From Gammaproteobacteria bacterium (GTDB lineage: Bacteria; Pseudomonadota; Gammaproteobacteria; Pseudomonadales; Pseudohongiellaceae), in the NCBI GenBank assembly GCA_028818225.1, contig JAPPOG010000032.1:1-59345 (forward strand): a DNA stretch of 59,345 nt. Reading direction: 5' to 3'. A program made the position numbers and the translations under genes. Numbering within the stretch: position 1 is the first letter of the stretch; each line of letters begins with the position of its first letter. Below the pieces are notes generated by a model, which made no database searches, was not told the DNA's origin, and saw nothing but the letters and a program-made list of their open reading frames with translations. Below, in pieces: positions 36,398-45,024 of the stretch.

Positions 36398-37890
36398 GAT
36401 CTAATTACTACCAGGAACAATGGCAGGCCATTAAAGAACAGGCAGATCCTGATCAGGTGAGATCACTCGCCAGGCGTATCGCCTCCAGTTTTATCGATCG
36501 CTATTACTACAGTGACGAATACAATCGCGAGCATGTGCACCTGCTTTGCGAAATGGCAACCCACTTCGACAAGGTCGAGCTAAACCAAATAGCAGCGAAT
36601 GCACTCTTCGGCAATGTTATCGAACGACTCTGTGATGATTTCGAAGAACTGCAAACAGAAACATATAATCGGCTGATCTGCCAGGTTGTTAATTTTCTTT
36701 GCCAACAGGAGCAAGGAAGTGAGATTCAATCAGAACTCTATTCCTTTCATCTACGCACTGAAGAACAGCTGTATCAACGAATCGAATCCATTCGCTTAAC
36801 GCCAGACCGCCGATTACCGGGAAATGTAAGACCAAAGAAGATAATCGTTCTTTCCCGGGTGACTATTGGTGCTGACGTGGCAATTACCTCCGTTATTTGT
36901 CAGCGGGTTGCACGATACTACCCAAACGCTGAAGTAATCGTAGTAGGCAATGACAAGTTAAAACAAATATTTTCAGAAAATTCCAACATCACAGTTCATG
37001 AACTGAATTATGCCCGCCGTGGTGGTTTACTGGAAAGATTCCAGGTGTGGTTGCATTTATTGAATGAAGTCAGGAGACTTATTGCCGATCTTTCTCCAGC
37101 CGAGTTTCTTATACTTGACCCCGACTCCCGCCTGACCCAACTAGGGGTTCTTCCATTAGTGCCACTGCAGAATTATCGGTTTTTTAATTCTCGTGGCAAG
37201 AAAGGAACGTCGAAAAGAGCCTCCATGGCGCAACTCACCAACCAATGGTTGGACAACATACTGGGCAATGAAGAATTTACTTATCCACAGGTGTGGTTGG
37301 CGGGTACCAGTGTGCAGGCAGCGAAAAATTTCCGCTCTGCCATCGATACTGATAATAGTTCAACGGTACTAAGCATGAACCTCGGCGTTGGCGGCAATGA
37401 GCGTAAACGCGTACCCGGTGATTTTGAACAGGAACTCATACTTTCATTGTTGCAAGAACCCGATATCAAGGTCGTACTTGATCTTGGCATGGGTGAAGAA
37501 GAGCGACAGCAAAGTGCAGCAATTCTCGTGGCAGCAGGCGTTGCGGGAATCGAAACTGCCGAAACCAGTTTTGCGCAACTAGGGTCAGTTAACACCAATG
37601 CACGGCTCATTGGTATTGAATGCACTATCGGTGAAATTGCCGCGCTCATCAGCCAGAGCGATGAATTTATTGGCTATGACTCCGCCTGCCAACACATTGC
37701 AGCGGCTAAGGACATTAAAACCATTACCATCTTTGCCGGTACCAATAACGTTCGCTTCATTCGCCGCTGGCAGGCTTGCGGCCCCAACAGCAGCGAGATT
37801 ATCTATGTCGATACTTTGTCCAAAGACAGTCACATCGATAACGAAGACATAATCGCTACGCTGATGGATTTCAGAAGCGCAGAGGATTAA
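36394..37890 (+). CDS. GT9-like glycosyltransferase, divergent
   Basis: 498 residues, start TTG overlapping the waaF stop. An N-terminal helical extension of about 145 residues precedes a Rossmann-type half with KKIIVLSRVTIGADVAITSVICQ and EVIVVGNDKLKQIF, and a C-terminal half ending IGYDSACQHIAAAKDIKTITIFAGTNN, which recalls the nucleotide-sugar site (NDTGP/HIAAA) of GT9 enzymes. The canonical NDTG is replaced by GYDSACQH. Probably an envelope sugar transferase; acceptor unknown. Coupled to waaF and followed by a terminator. Confidence 0.75.
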   Translation: MRSNYYQEQWQAIKEQADPDQVRSLARRIASSFIDRYYYSDEYNREHVHLLCEMATHFDKVELNQIAANALFGNVIERLCDDFEELQTETYNRLICQVVNFLCQQEQGSEIQSELYSFHLRTEEQLYQRIESIRLTPDRRLPGNVRPKKIIVLSRVTIGADVAITSVICQRVARYYPNAEVIVVGNDKLKQIFSENSNITVHELNYARRGGLLERFQVWLHLLNEVRRLIADLSPAEFLILDPDSRLTQLGVLPLVPLQNYRFFNSRGKKGTSKRASMAQLTNQWLDNILGNEEFTYPQVWLAGTSVQAAKNFRSAIDTDNSSTVLSMNLGVGGNERKRVPGDFEQELILSLLQEPDIKVVLDLGMGEEERQQSAAILVAAGVAGIETAETSFAQLGSVNTNARLIGIECTIGEIAALISQSDEFIGYDSACQHIAAAKDIKTITIFAGTNNVRFIRRWQACGPNSSEIIYVDTLSKDSHIDNEDIIATLMDFRSAED

Positions 37891-37905
37891 CAAAATTCCA
37901 GGCAT

Positions 37906-37941
37906 AAAAAAACCTGACCACTCAGAGTGGTCAGGTTTTTT
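37906..37941. terminator. Bidirectional rho-independent terminator
   Basis: A-rich run, CCTGACCACT, three-base loop, AGTGGTCAGG and a T run. It lies between the convergent ends at 37890 and 37964 and can serve both strands. Confidence 0.92.
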
Positions 37942-37963
37942 GTTTCCTGGCTTTATCTAAATA

Positions 37964-39982
37964 TCAGTATCCTGAACTTTCAGCCTGCGCTGCAGGTAAA
38001 GCCATTGCCGTTAAGCTGGATGAAGTCTGTAACATGATGTACTGATGACCATCATGAGTCCACGAGCTCATACCGTAGCTACTGCGAGATGGCACTTCGA
38101 TCTCACCGATAATTTCACCATTGTCTTTGTCGATTGCCCACAGCATCGGCGTACCATCTGATGCAGTATCGGTGTAAATCAGCATGTTTGGTGTTGCAAC
38201 CATAGGCACCAGTGCACCTGTGCCGGTATTCCCGTATTCACTCTCGGACACACCATAACGCTCGAATACATCCTTATAGCGCTGCGGTGTTTCACCGGTT
38301 GGAATAGTGAACTTCTTCTCGCCGGTATTCATGTCATAAGCAACAATGGTGCTATAGGGTGGTTTCCAGATTGGCAAACCTGAAGGATGACGAGGTGGGC
38401 GAGCAGTTGCTCCCGGAACACCGTTAGCGTAGCGCGCGGTCGTTGAGCCGGTAGAATTGGGAAACAACAGGTCTGCTTCTTCACCTGGAATCAAGCGCAG
38501 AGCAAAACAAGCCGTGTGCTCATTCACATACAGAGTTCCCGTATTGGGGTCTGCCACCGGTGGGCTGGTGATATTCACACCGCCTGCACCACCAGGACAG
38601 TTCATGGCCGCGTATTTACCATCGGGATTGTCTGCATGAATAGGTGGATTAAATAGTCCGCCCATCACGTAGTCTTCCATGGCGATAATCGCTTCAGCTT
38701 TTAACTCTGGGGTGAAATCAATCAGATCATCTTCACCAATGCCCTGCATTGAGTAGGGCTCTGGCCAGGTCACATGGGGTTGAGTCGGTGATAATACTTC
38801 TCCAGGCACGATAGACGCTGGCACCGGTCGCTCAACTATGGGCCAGACCGGCTCGCCGGTAACCCGATTGAATGTGTATAACCAGCCTTGTTTTGTGGCC
38901 TGCACTACCGCAGGAATATCCCGTCCATCGACGCTGATATCCAGGGCAATAGGCGCCGTTGGTGTATCAAAGTTCCAGATTTCATGATGCACAAACTGGA
39001 AGTGCCATGCCCTTTCACCGGAGCTTGCATTCAAGGCGATGATGGACGCCGCAAAGAGATTGTCTCCTGGTCGGAAACCACCATAATAGTCGATAGTTGC
39101 ACTATTGGTTGGAATGAAAACCAGGTCATTCTCCGGATCGGCGGAAAGTGGCGCCCAGGATGAAACATCACCAGTCCACTCCCACGCATCATTTTCCCAG
39201 GTCTCATGACCATACTCACCTGGCTGCGGAATCACATTAAACTTCCACTTGAATTCACCAGTGCGGGCATCGTAACCAAGTATGTCACCCGGCACGTTCT
39301 CGATTCGAGCCTGGTGGTAACCCTGCTCGGCCGAGTTTCCAACCACGATTGTGTCATTGACAACAATCGGTGGTGAAGAAGACGTAATGTAACCTGTCTC
39401 TAATGGAATTCCTTCATAGGGATCGTAGGGATGACCAAGATCTTTTAACAGATCAACCACACCTGACTCGGGAAACCCATCTATCGCAACCGGCGTGCCC
39501 CAATCCTCCAGTGGAATACCAGTATCCGCATCTAGTGCAGTTAAAAAGAAACCGGGCGAAATTATATACACCACACCGCGGCCATCGATTTCGGTATAGG
39601 CAACACCCTTACCGTAGTCAGCGCGCATGGAATATTCCGCTCGCGGCGTTTTCGGCTCGCGATAAGACCAGATGGTTTCACCGGTCTTGGGGTCGATAGC
39701 GATCACGTGACGGTTATAGCCAGCAACGGTGAACAACTTGCCATCGATATAGGACGGCGTGGAACGACCACTGACTGCCCCAAAACTGGCGCCATCCCAT
39801 TCCCAGGCTACTTCCAGGTCGCCGAAATTCTCAGCAGTTATCTCAGCAGATGGAGTAAAGCGGGTATGCGCATAATCATTACCCAGGGTGTACCATTCGA
39901 TGGAATCTTGAGCGTTTACCAGGATCGGCAGGGTAAACAACCCCAGCAATACACCCAGCAAACTTCTTCTTAGGATTAGCAT
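37964..39982 (-). CDS. PQQ dehydrogenase-like protein with Asn at the usual catalytic Asp
   Basis: 672 residues from the ATG at 39982 (AGGA eight bases upstream; upstream frame is extension only). Signal peptide ending ILVNAQ. Propeller W-motifs (KTGETIWSYR, RTGEFKWKFN, SGERAWHFQ) and PQQ-type RPGDNLFAASIIALN. The active loop reads VHHEIWNFDTPTAP: Asn337 occupies the position of the proposed catalytic Asp (Asp466 in E. coli membrane glucose dehydrogenase), while the following Asp339 and Lys364 (ATKQGW) are kept. It is a relative of the 24537 enzyme. Activity may be altered or lost. It lies just before the TonB receptor genes on the same strand. Confidence 0.85.
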   Translation of the reverse strand: MLILRRSLLGVLLGLFTLPILVNAQDSIEWYTLGNDYAHTRFTPSAEITAENFGDLEVAWEWDGASFGAVSGRSTPSYIDGKLFTVAGYNRHVIAIDPKTGETIWSYREPKTPRAEYSMRADYGKGVAYTEIDGRGVVYIISPGFFLTALDADTGIPLEDWGTPVAIDGFPESGVVDLLKDLGHPYDPYEGIPLETGYITSSSPPIVVNDTIVVGNSAEQGYHQARIENVPGDILGYDARTGEFKWKFNVIPQPGEYGHETWENDAWEWTGDVSSWAPLSADPENDLVFIPTNSATIDYYGGFRPGDNLFAASIIALNASSGERAWHFQFVHHEIWNFDTPTAPIALDISVDGRDIPAVVQATKQGWLYTFNRVTGEPVWPIVERPVPASIVPGEVLSPTQPHVTWPEPYSMQGIGEDDLIDFTPELKAEAIIAMEDYVMGGLFNPPIHADNPDGKYAAMNCPGGAGGVNITSPPVADPNTGTLYVNEHTACFALRLIPGEEADLLFPNSTGSTTARYANGVPGATARPPRHPSGLPIWKPPYSTIVAYDMNTGEKKFTIPTGETPQRYKDVFERYGVSESEYGNTGTGALVPMVATPNMLIYTDTASDGTPMLWAIDKDNGEIIGEIEVPSRSSYGMSSWTHDGHQYIMLQTSSSLTAMALPAAQAESSGY

Positions 39983-40152
39983 TTTCAAATTTCCTCTCCT
40001 ACTTCCCAGTGGCTCTCCGGATGTCAAAAAGCCGCAAAAAATCTGGATTTCCAAACCCGGCTATAAACCGCGCCTGAACCCCTTATCCTGCCATAAATCA
40101 GGTCCATAGCGTAAATGAATTAGTGACAAAATGTGGCGATTTTAAGCAATTT

Positions 40153-40177
40153 AGCTGCCACCCTGAATCGTGGCAGC
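40153..40177 (-). terminator. Hairpin after the first TonB receptor gene
   Basis: On the minus strand AGCTGCCAC pairs with GTGGCAGCT over an 8-base loop. It begins a few bases after the receptor's stop (40185). The following bases are A/T-rich but not a clear T run, so the terminator call is moderate. Confidence 0.5.
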
Positions 40178-40184
40178 TGGCCTA

Positions 40185-42389
40185 TTAGAATGTGCCCGTT
40201 ACCCGCAGTGAAACCGTGGGGCCTGAGGTGCTGCATTGATCTTCGATCTCTTCCAGAATGCCACTGGAGATGCGACCCACAAAGCGCAGACGCTCCCGGC
40301 AAAATTCGCCGTCATTGATAATACGGTTAGCGTCCAATCGAAAAGTTATATTTTGCGGGCTTACCCACTCAACAAAGGCTGACCAGAATGGATCGCCAGC
40401 AGAGAGCTCAATATCAATCAAGTCGTAAGTCTTGCGATTACCATCAAAGGAATTGCTCCAGCGCATACCCCAGTTTAAATTTTGCTCGGGAATGTCATGC
40501 CGGAAACTCCACGTGGTTCTGCCTCGCCAGCTGTATTGCATTCTGCGCTCAATACCGAGAAATGGATCTTCGATCTTGGAGTCTTCAACATTTACTGAAC
40601 CAGTTACCAGCAAGTTAGGCATGCCAATCATGCGCATTCTGGTGCTGCTGTTTATATCGATGCCGTATTTTTCTCCGTCGCCGATATTGCCGTTTGCGCC
40701 CTGCAGATTATCATCCGAAGGAGACACATCAATGCGTTCGATACGATCGTGCCAGTCTTCGTAGTAAAGCCTGCTACTAATGACTCCGATGTCGTTCGGT
40801 AACCTGTACTCGGCATTAAACTCGTAGTTCCAATACCACTCCTGCCTCAGGTTCTCATTACCGAACTGCACATTGGAATCTTCGTCATCATTGTCTGTAG
40901 CCGCAACGAAATCATTAAAGGTTAGTTGCTCAACAATTTTTTCAATAGTGCCCCGCAATTGGATTGCAGGAGTCAGGTCATAGCGGAAATCCATTTTTGG
41001 TTTTACGAAATTGAAATCACGGGATTTTGAAACGTCACCACGCTGGGTAATTTCTGAATCTTCATAAAGCACCGAAGTTTCCAAAGACATCCGTGGATTA
41101 AATATCCAGTTATGAATGATAAACGGCTCATAGCGCATTTCCTCTACGCTTGAATTGGCATTGGAAACAGGCACTGGAACCAGATTACCGAAATCTGGGG
41201 ACGGCGTTCCTGGAATCCCCCCAATTCCCAGAGCAAGATTGGAATCGAGAATGGTTTGAGCACGCTCTGCGCCAAGTTCAATGTCTTGAGAGCCGTTGAA
41301 CATATCAAAAGTGTAAGACCCGCGAATGATTCTTTCGCGCGTAGTGCTGCCAGAATTAAGAAACAGATTCTTAAATTCGCGGTCAGGTCCGGTTAAGTCC
41401 CAACGCTCTCGTTGTCGATCCTGGGTAAATGAATTGCTTATTGCTAAAACTTTAAAGCGATCACCGCGCGCCGTGTTGAATTCGTAATCCGCACCAATCT
41501 CCCAGTTTTCAATTGAACTGGGACCCTCTTCTCTTTGATAGAAATCGGTATTGGGCAGCACTTTCAAATCTGTTGTGCGGCGCACCGTGTCATTCTCGCC
41601 AGAACCTTCGGTATACTGAGCATTAAATCTTGCACTACTGTTAGTATCTATCTCATAGCCAACGTTCGCACTGATGGTGCTGTTAACACCATCGGTCTGT
41701 CTTATTTCTCTAATGCGATCGTTAGGCGAAAAATCACCTAAAACAGAATTTTCCTTGCTGATATTTCTGAAATAGACTTCGCTGGATCGCGCTTCAATTT
41801 GATAATCGATAGCGCCAGTCTGGCCGCTAAAGGACAAACTGCCGGAAGGCGTTACGGTATTATTGTCTGATTGTTCGGCCCTGAGCTCATACTGCATAGA
41901 CATGTCAGAGAAGGTGTCGTAGAGCACTACATTGATTACCTGCCCACTTCCCCGTACATCCAATTCACCTGAAGTACCACGAATAATCTCGATGTAGTCA
42001 ACCTGATCAGCAGTAATACGGGTAAGTTGACCACCGGTACTGTTATTCTTGCCAGCCGTACGCTTGCCGTTGATCAGGATTTCAGTTCCGCGGCTACCGC
42101 CACCGAAGCCGCGGCCGCCGCCGCCGCCGCGCCAACCACCAGGGGGTCCACCACCCCGGAATCCACCACCTCCGCTAAAGCCGCCGCCCCCGAATCCACC
42201 TCGACCACCACCACTCAGTCCTGGTATTCGATCCAGCATGTCCTGGGCGGTTACCGGGATCCACTCACTGAAATAAGCTGCGGGATAGACCACGGTAGAT
42301 TCATCACCCACATTATCCTGGGCAACGGCAATCTGGGCACTCAAGCCAATCAGGCAGGGAAGTATTATTCGGGCGGGGCCGCGATACAT
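40185..42389 (-). CDS. TonB-dependent receptor with glycine-rich plug insertion (copy 1)
   Basis: 734 residues; signal peptide ending IAVAQ. An outer-membrane beta barrel with a plug. The plug motif DMLDRIPGL (51-59) and EILINGKRTAGKNN (103-116) are split by about 40 residues made of Gly, Arg, Phe and Pro (59-99), not seen in standard receptors. The following RITADQVDYIEIIRGTSGELDVRG is normal. The C-terminal FVGRISSGILEEIEDQC and final VSLRVTGTF are shared with copy 2. No ligand is visible. A TonB energy source is required. Most of the barrel aligns with copy 2 (42597). Confidence 0.9.
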   Translation of the reverse strand: MYRGPARIILPCLIGLSAQIAVAQDNVGDESTVVYPAAYFSEWIPVTAQDMLDRIPGLSGGGRGGFGGGGFSGGGGFRGGGPPGGWRGGGGGRGFGGGSRGTEILINGKRTAGKNNSTGGQLTRITADQVDYIEIIRGTSGELDVRGSGQVINVVLYDTFSDMSMQYELRAEQSDNNTVTPSGSLSFSGQTGAIDYQIEARSSEVYFRNISKENSVLGDFSPNDRIREIRQTDGVNSTISANVGYEIDTNSSARFNAQYTEGSGENDTVRRTTDLKVLPNTDFYQREEGPSSIENWEIGADYEFNTARGDRFKVLAISNSFTQDRQRERWDLTGPDREFKNLFLNSGSTTRERIIRGSYTFDMFNGSQDIELGAERAQTILDSNLALGIGGIPGTPSPDFGNLVPVPVSNANSSVEEMRYEPFIIHNWIFNPRMSLETSVLYEDSEITQRGDVSKSRDFNFVKPKMDFRYDLTPAIQLRGTIEKIVEQLTFNDFVAATDNDDEDSNVQFGNENLRQEWYWNYEFNAEYRLPNDIGVISSRLYYEDWHDRIERIDVSPSDDNLQGANGNIGDGEKYGIDINSSTRMRMIGMPNLLVTGSVNVEDSKIEDPFLGIERRMQYSWRGRTTWSFRHDIPEQNLNWGMRWSNSFDGNRKTYDLIDIELSAGDPFWSAFVEWVSPQNITFRLDANRIINDGEFCRERLRFVGRISSGILEEIEDQCSTSGPTVSLRVTGTF

Positions 42390-42486
42390 CTGTGATTCCT
42401 CTCTGTGCTCAAGCGAGAATCCAAACAGACCCGTTGCTCACTACACTGGTTATCGGCGCCCGTAAGTATTACACAGGTAAACCGCT

Positions 42487-42505
42487 GAATTAGTGACAAA
42501 TTGTG
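42487..42505 (-). promoter_or_regulatory. TTGTCAC-type element upstream of TonB receptor 1
   Basis: The minus strand reads CACAATTTGTCACTAATTCA here. Nearly identical (CACATTTTGTCACTAATTCA) is at 40117-40135, upstream of the PQQ gene ending at 37964. Related CTACAAATTGTCACAG occurs at 49983-49998 before the third receptor, and AAATTTGTTACAAATG near 45008-45022 before receptor 2. Distances to the start codons are about 100-185 bases. A shared operator or promoter element is likely; its factor is unknown. Confidence 0.35.
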
Positions 42506-42596
42506 TATGCTGAGCGGGTTGAGGCGCCGATTTAGCAGGCATTTGAGGCAAATTAGCGCCACGCTGTGACCAGCAAATGTCCCGGCAGGATTTAGC

Positions 42597-44831
42597 CTAG
42601 AATGTACCCGTGACGCGCAGGGAAACCGTCGGTCCGGAAGTGGTACATTGATCTTCGATTTCTTCCAGAATCCCGCTGGAAATCCGGCCGACAAAGCGCA
42701 GTCTCTCACGACAGAATTCGCCGTTATTGATGATACGCGAAGCATCCAGGCGAACAGTGATATTCTGCGGGCTAACCCATTCCACGAAAGCAGACCAGAA
42801 AGGGTCTCCGGATGAGTGTTCAATATCGATGAGATCATAAATCTTGCGATTGCCATCCCAGAGATTATTCCAGTTGATTCCGTAGTTAAGATTCAGGCTG
42901 GTAAGGTCATGACGAAATCCCAAATTGTTACGTCCGCGAAAGCTTCCCAACATGCGTCTTTCAATGCCGAGAAAAGGATCGGTTATCTTCGAATCTTCTG
43001 CAGTAAAACTCGCGTTAACCAGCAGGTTGGGCATGTTTATCCAACGCATTCGAATACTGGTGTTTACATCTATTCCGTATTTTTCCCCATCGCCCACATT
43101 GCCGTTAGCGCTTTGGAGATTATTTTCATCGACAGTCACATCTAATCGTTCAATGGTGTCGTGCCAATCTTCATAGAAGAGTCTGCCGCTAATTACACCC
43201 ACATCATTAGGCAAGCGGTATTCAGTGCTGATCTCATAATTCCAATACCATTCCTGTCGCAAATTTTCATTTCCTGCCAGGACATTGGAATCTTCATCAG
43301 ATTCATCCGTTGCCGCAACGAAATCGTTAAAGGTTAATTGATTAACAATCTTTTCTATCGTACCTCGTAACTGCCAGGCTGGTGTAAGGTCATAACGAAA
43401 ATCGACTTTCGGTTTAACAAAATTGAAATCCCTTTGTTTGGAAACATCTCCCCGCTGGGTAATCTCTGAATCTTCATACAGGATTGAAGTCTCCAGAGAC
43501 ATCCGGGAATTGATAATCCAGTTGTGAATCAGGAATGGCTCATAGCGTATCTCTTCTACGCTTGAATTCGCATTTGAAACTGCAACCGGAACTAGCCCGC
43601 CTACATCAGCCGAAGGATTACCGGGAATACCGGATATACCCAAAGCCAGCTTGGAATCAAGAATTGTTTGGGCGCGTTCAGCACCGATTTCTAAATCCTG
43701 GGAACCGCCAAACATGTCGAAGGTATAAGAACCGCGAACAATTCTTTCCCGGGTCGTGCTGTCTGAATCAAGGAACAGGTTTTTATCTTCAAGACCTCCT
43801 CCTAGTAAGTCGAAACGCTCCCTGGTTGTAGCATTGGAGAAAGCATTGCTTATGAAAAGAACTTTATAGCGACTCCCAGCATCGGTTATGTATTCATAAT
43901 CGCCACCAATCTCCCAGTTATCATTTTCAGAAGGCGCATCTTCTCGCTGATAAGAAGCTGAATTTGGGACTGTCGTTAAATCGATCGTGCGACGTATCAG
44001 CTCACTCGGCCGGTCGCCGTCAGAAAAAAGTGCATTAAAACGCGCACTGCTATTGGCATTTATTTCGTAATCGAGATTTGTGCTAAGCGTCGTGTTACTA
44101 CCATCGGATTCGCGAATTTCGCGGATGATATCGTTAGGGGAAAAATCCCCCAGTATAGAATTTTCCTTACTGATACTCTTCGAGTAGTTATCACTATGGG
44201 AAGCGCTGATTAAATAATTCAATCCTTCAACCTGTCCGCTGTAAGACAGTGTTCCTGATGGAGAAATAGTATTGTTATCAGACTGCGAGGCCTGTGCCTG
44301 ATACTGTATTGAGGAATCGGTAAATGTGTCATACAAAACCACATTAACAACCTGGCCGCTACCCCTTACATCCAGTTCACCGGAAGTGCCTCGCACAATT
44401 TCAATGTAATTGACCTGATCCGAAGTAATGCGAGTTAGCTGGCCACCGGTACTATTATTCTTTCCAGCAGTCCGCTTACCGTTTATCAGAATTTCGGTTC
44501 CGCGGTTACCACCGCCAAAGCCGCGACCTCCGCCGCCACCGCCGCCGCGACCAAAGAATCCTGGAGGCGGCCCGCCACCAAAACCTCCACCGCCGGGAGG
44601 ACCACCACCAAAGCCACCGCCACCGGGAGGCCCGAATCCTCCGCTGGCATCGAGACCTGGAATGCGGTCAATCATGTCCTGGGCAGTTACTGGCGCCCAC
44701 TCGGCAAAATAGGAAGCGGGGTATCGAACAGTCGATTCCTCGCCAACATTATCTTGGGCAAAACCAAGCTGGCATGTTAGCGCCAGGGACAAAGCCAGGA
44801 GGCAGGGTTTATGCAATCTGGTAGACTTCAT
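42597..44831 (-). CDS. TonB-dependent receptor with glycine-rich plug insertion (copy 2)
   Basis: 744 residues; signal peptide ending LGFAQ. Same architecture as copy 1: DMIDRIPGL (52-60), then about 48 residues rich in GGG, GPPG and GFGGG (61-109), then EILINGKRTAGKNN. The barrel is closely similar to copy 1, with an almost identical C-terminus (DQCTTSGPTVSLRVTGTF), showing a recent tandem duplication. The Gly-rich parts differ in composition between the two copies. Ligand unknown. Confidence 0.9.
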   Translation of the reverse strand: MKSTRLHKPCLLALSLALTCQLGFAQDNVGEESTVRYPASYFAEWAPVTAQDMIDRIPGLDASGGFGPPGGGGFGGGPPGGGGFGGGPPPGFFGRGGGGGGGRGFGGGNRGTEILINGKRTAGKNNSTGGQLTRITSDQVNYIEIVRGTSGELDVRGSGQVVNVVLYDTFTDSSIQYQAQASQSDNNTISPSGTLSYSGQVEGLNYLISASHSDNYSKSISKENSILGDFSPNDIIREIRESDGSNTTLSTNLDYEINANSSARFNALFSDGDRPSELIRRTIDLTTVPNSASYQREDAPSENDNWEIGGDYEYITDAGSRYKVLFISNAFSNATTRERFDLLGGGLEDKNLFLDSDSTTRERIVRGSYTFDMFGGSQDLEIGAERAQTILDSKLALGISGIPGNPSADVGGLVPVAVSNANSSVEEIRYEPFLIHNWIINSRMSLETSILYEDSEITQRGDVSKQRDFNFVKPKVDFRYDLTPAWQLRGTIEKIVNQLTFNDFVAATDESDEDSNVLAGNENLRQEWYWNYEISTEYRLPNDVGVISGRLFYEDWHDTIERLDVTVDENNLQSANGNVGDGEKYGIDVNTSIRMRWINMPNLLVNASFTAEDSKITDPFLGIERRMLGSFRGRNNLGFRHDLTSLNLNYGINWNNLWDGNRKIYDLIDIEHSSGDPFWSAFVEWVSPQNITVRLDASRIINNGEFCRERLRFVGRISSGILEEIEDQCTTSGPTVSLRVTGTF

Positions 44832-45024
44832 GAATATTTAGCTTCTCAATAGTGGCGGCGATTATGGCATAGGCCGCCCTGTCCTGCTGTCATTAATTGT
44901 AGTTTACCGATTCGAGTTTGATAACTGGTGATAAGCCCGGCGCCGGTGGAAATAAGACTAATTGAACGGTGGCATTTTGCGAAGAATTCGGCCCTCAATC
45001 CATCAGGCCATTTGTAACAAATTT

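Noticed and set aside
42049..42276. Proline-rich open frame (PPPKPRPPPP) on the plus strand
   Set aside because: It is the reverse of the Gly-rich part of TonB receptor copy 1; no ribosome site or independent support.
44428..44712. Second proline-rich open frame on the plus strand
   Set aside because: Opposite strand of the Gly-rich insertion of receptor copy 2.
42049..44712. Gly-rich insertions as a CRISPR-like or direct DNA repeat array
   Set aside because: The DNA is only codon-biased low complexity inside reading frames; no regular spacer structure.
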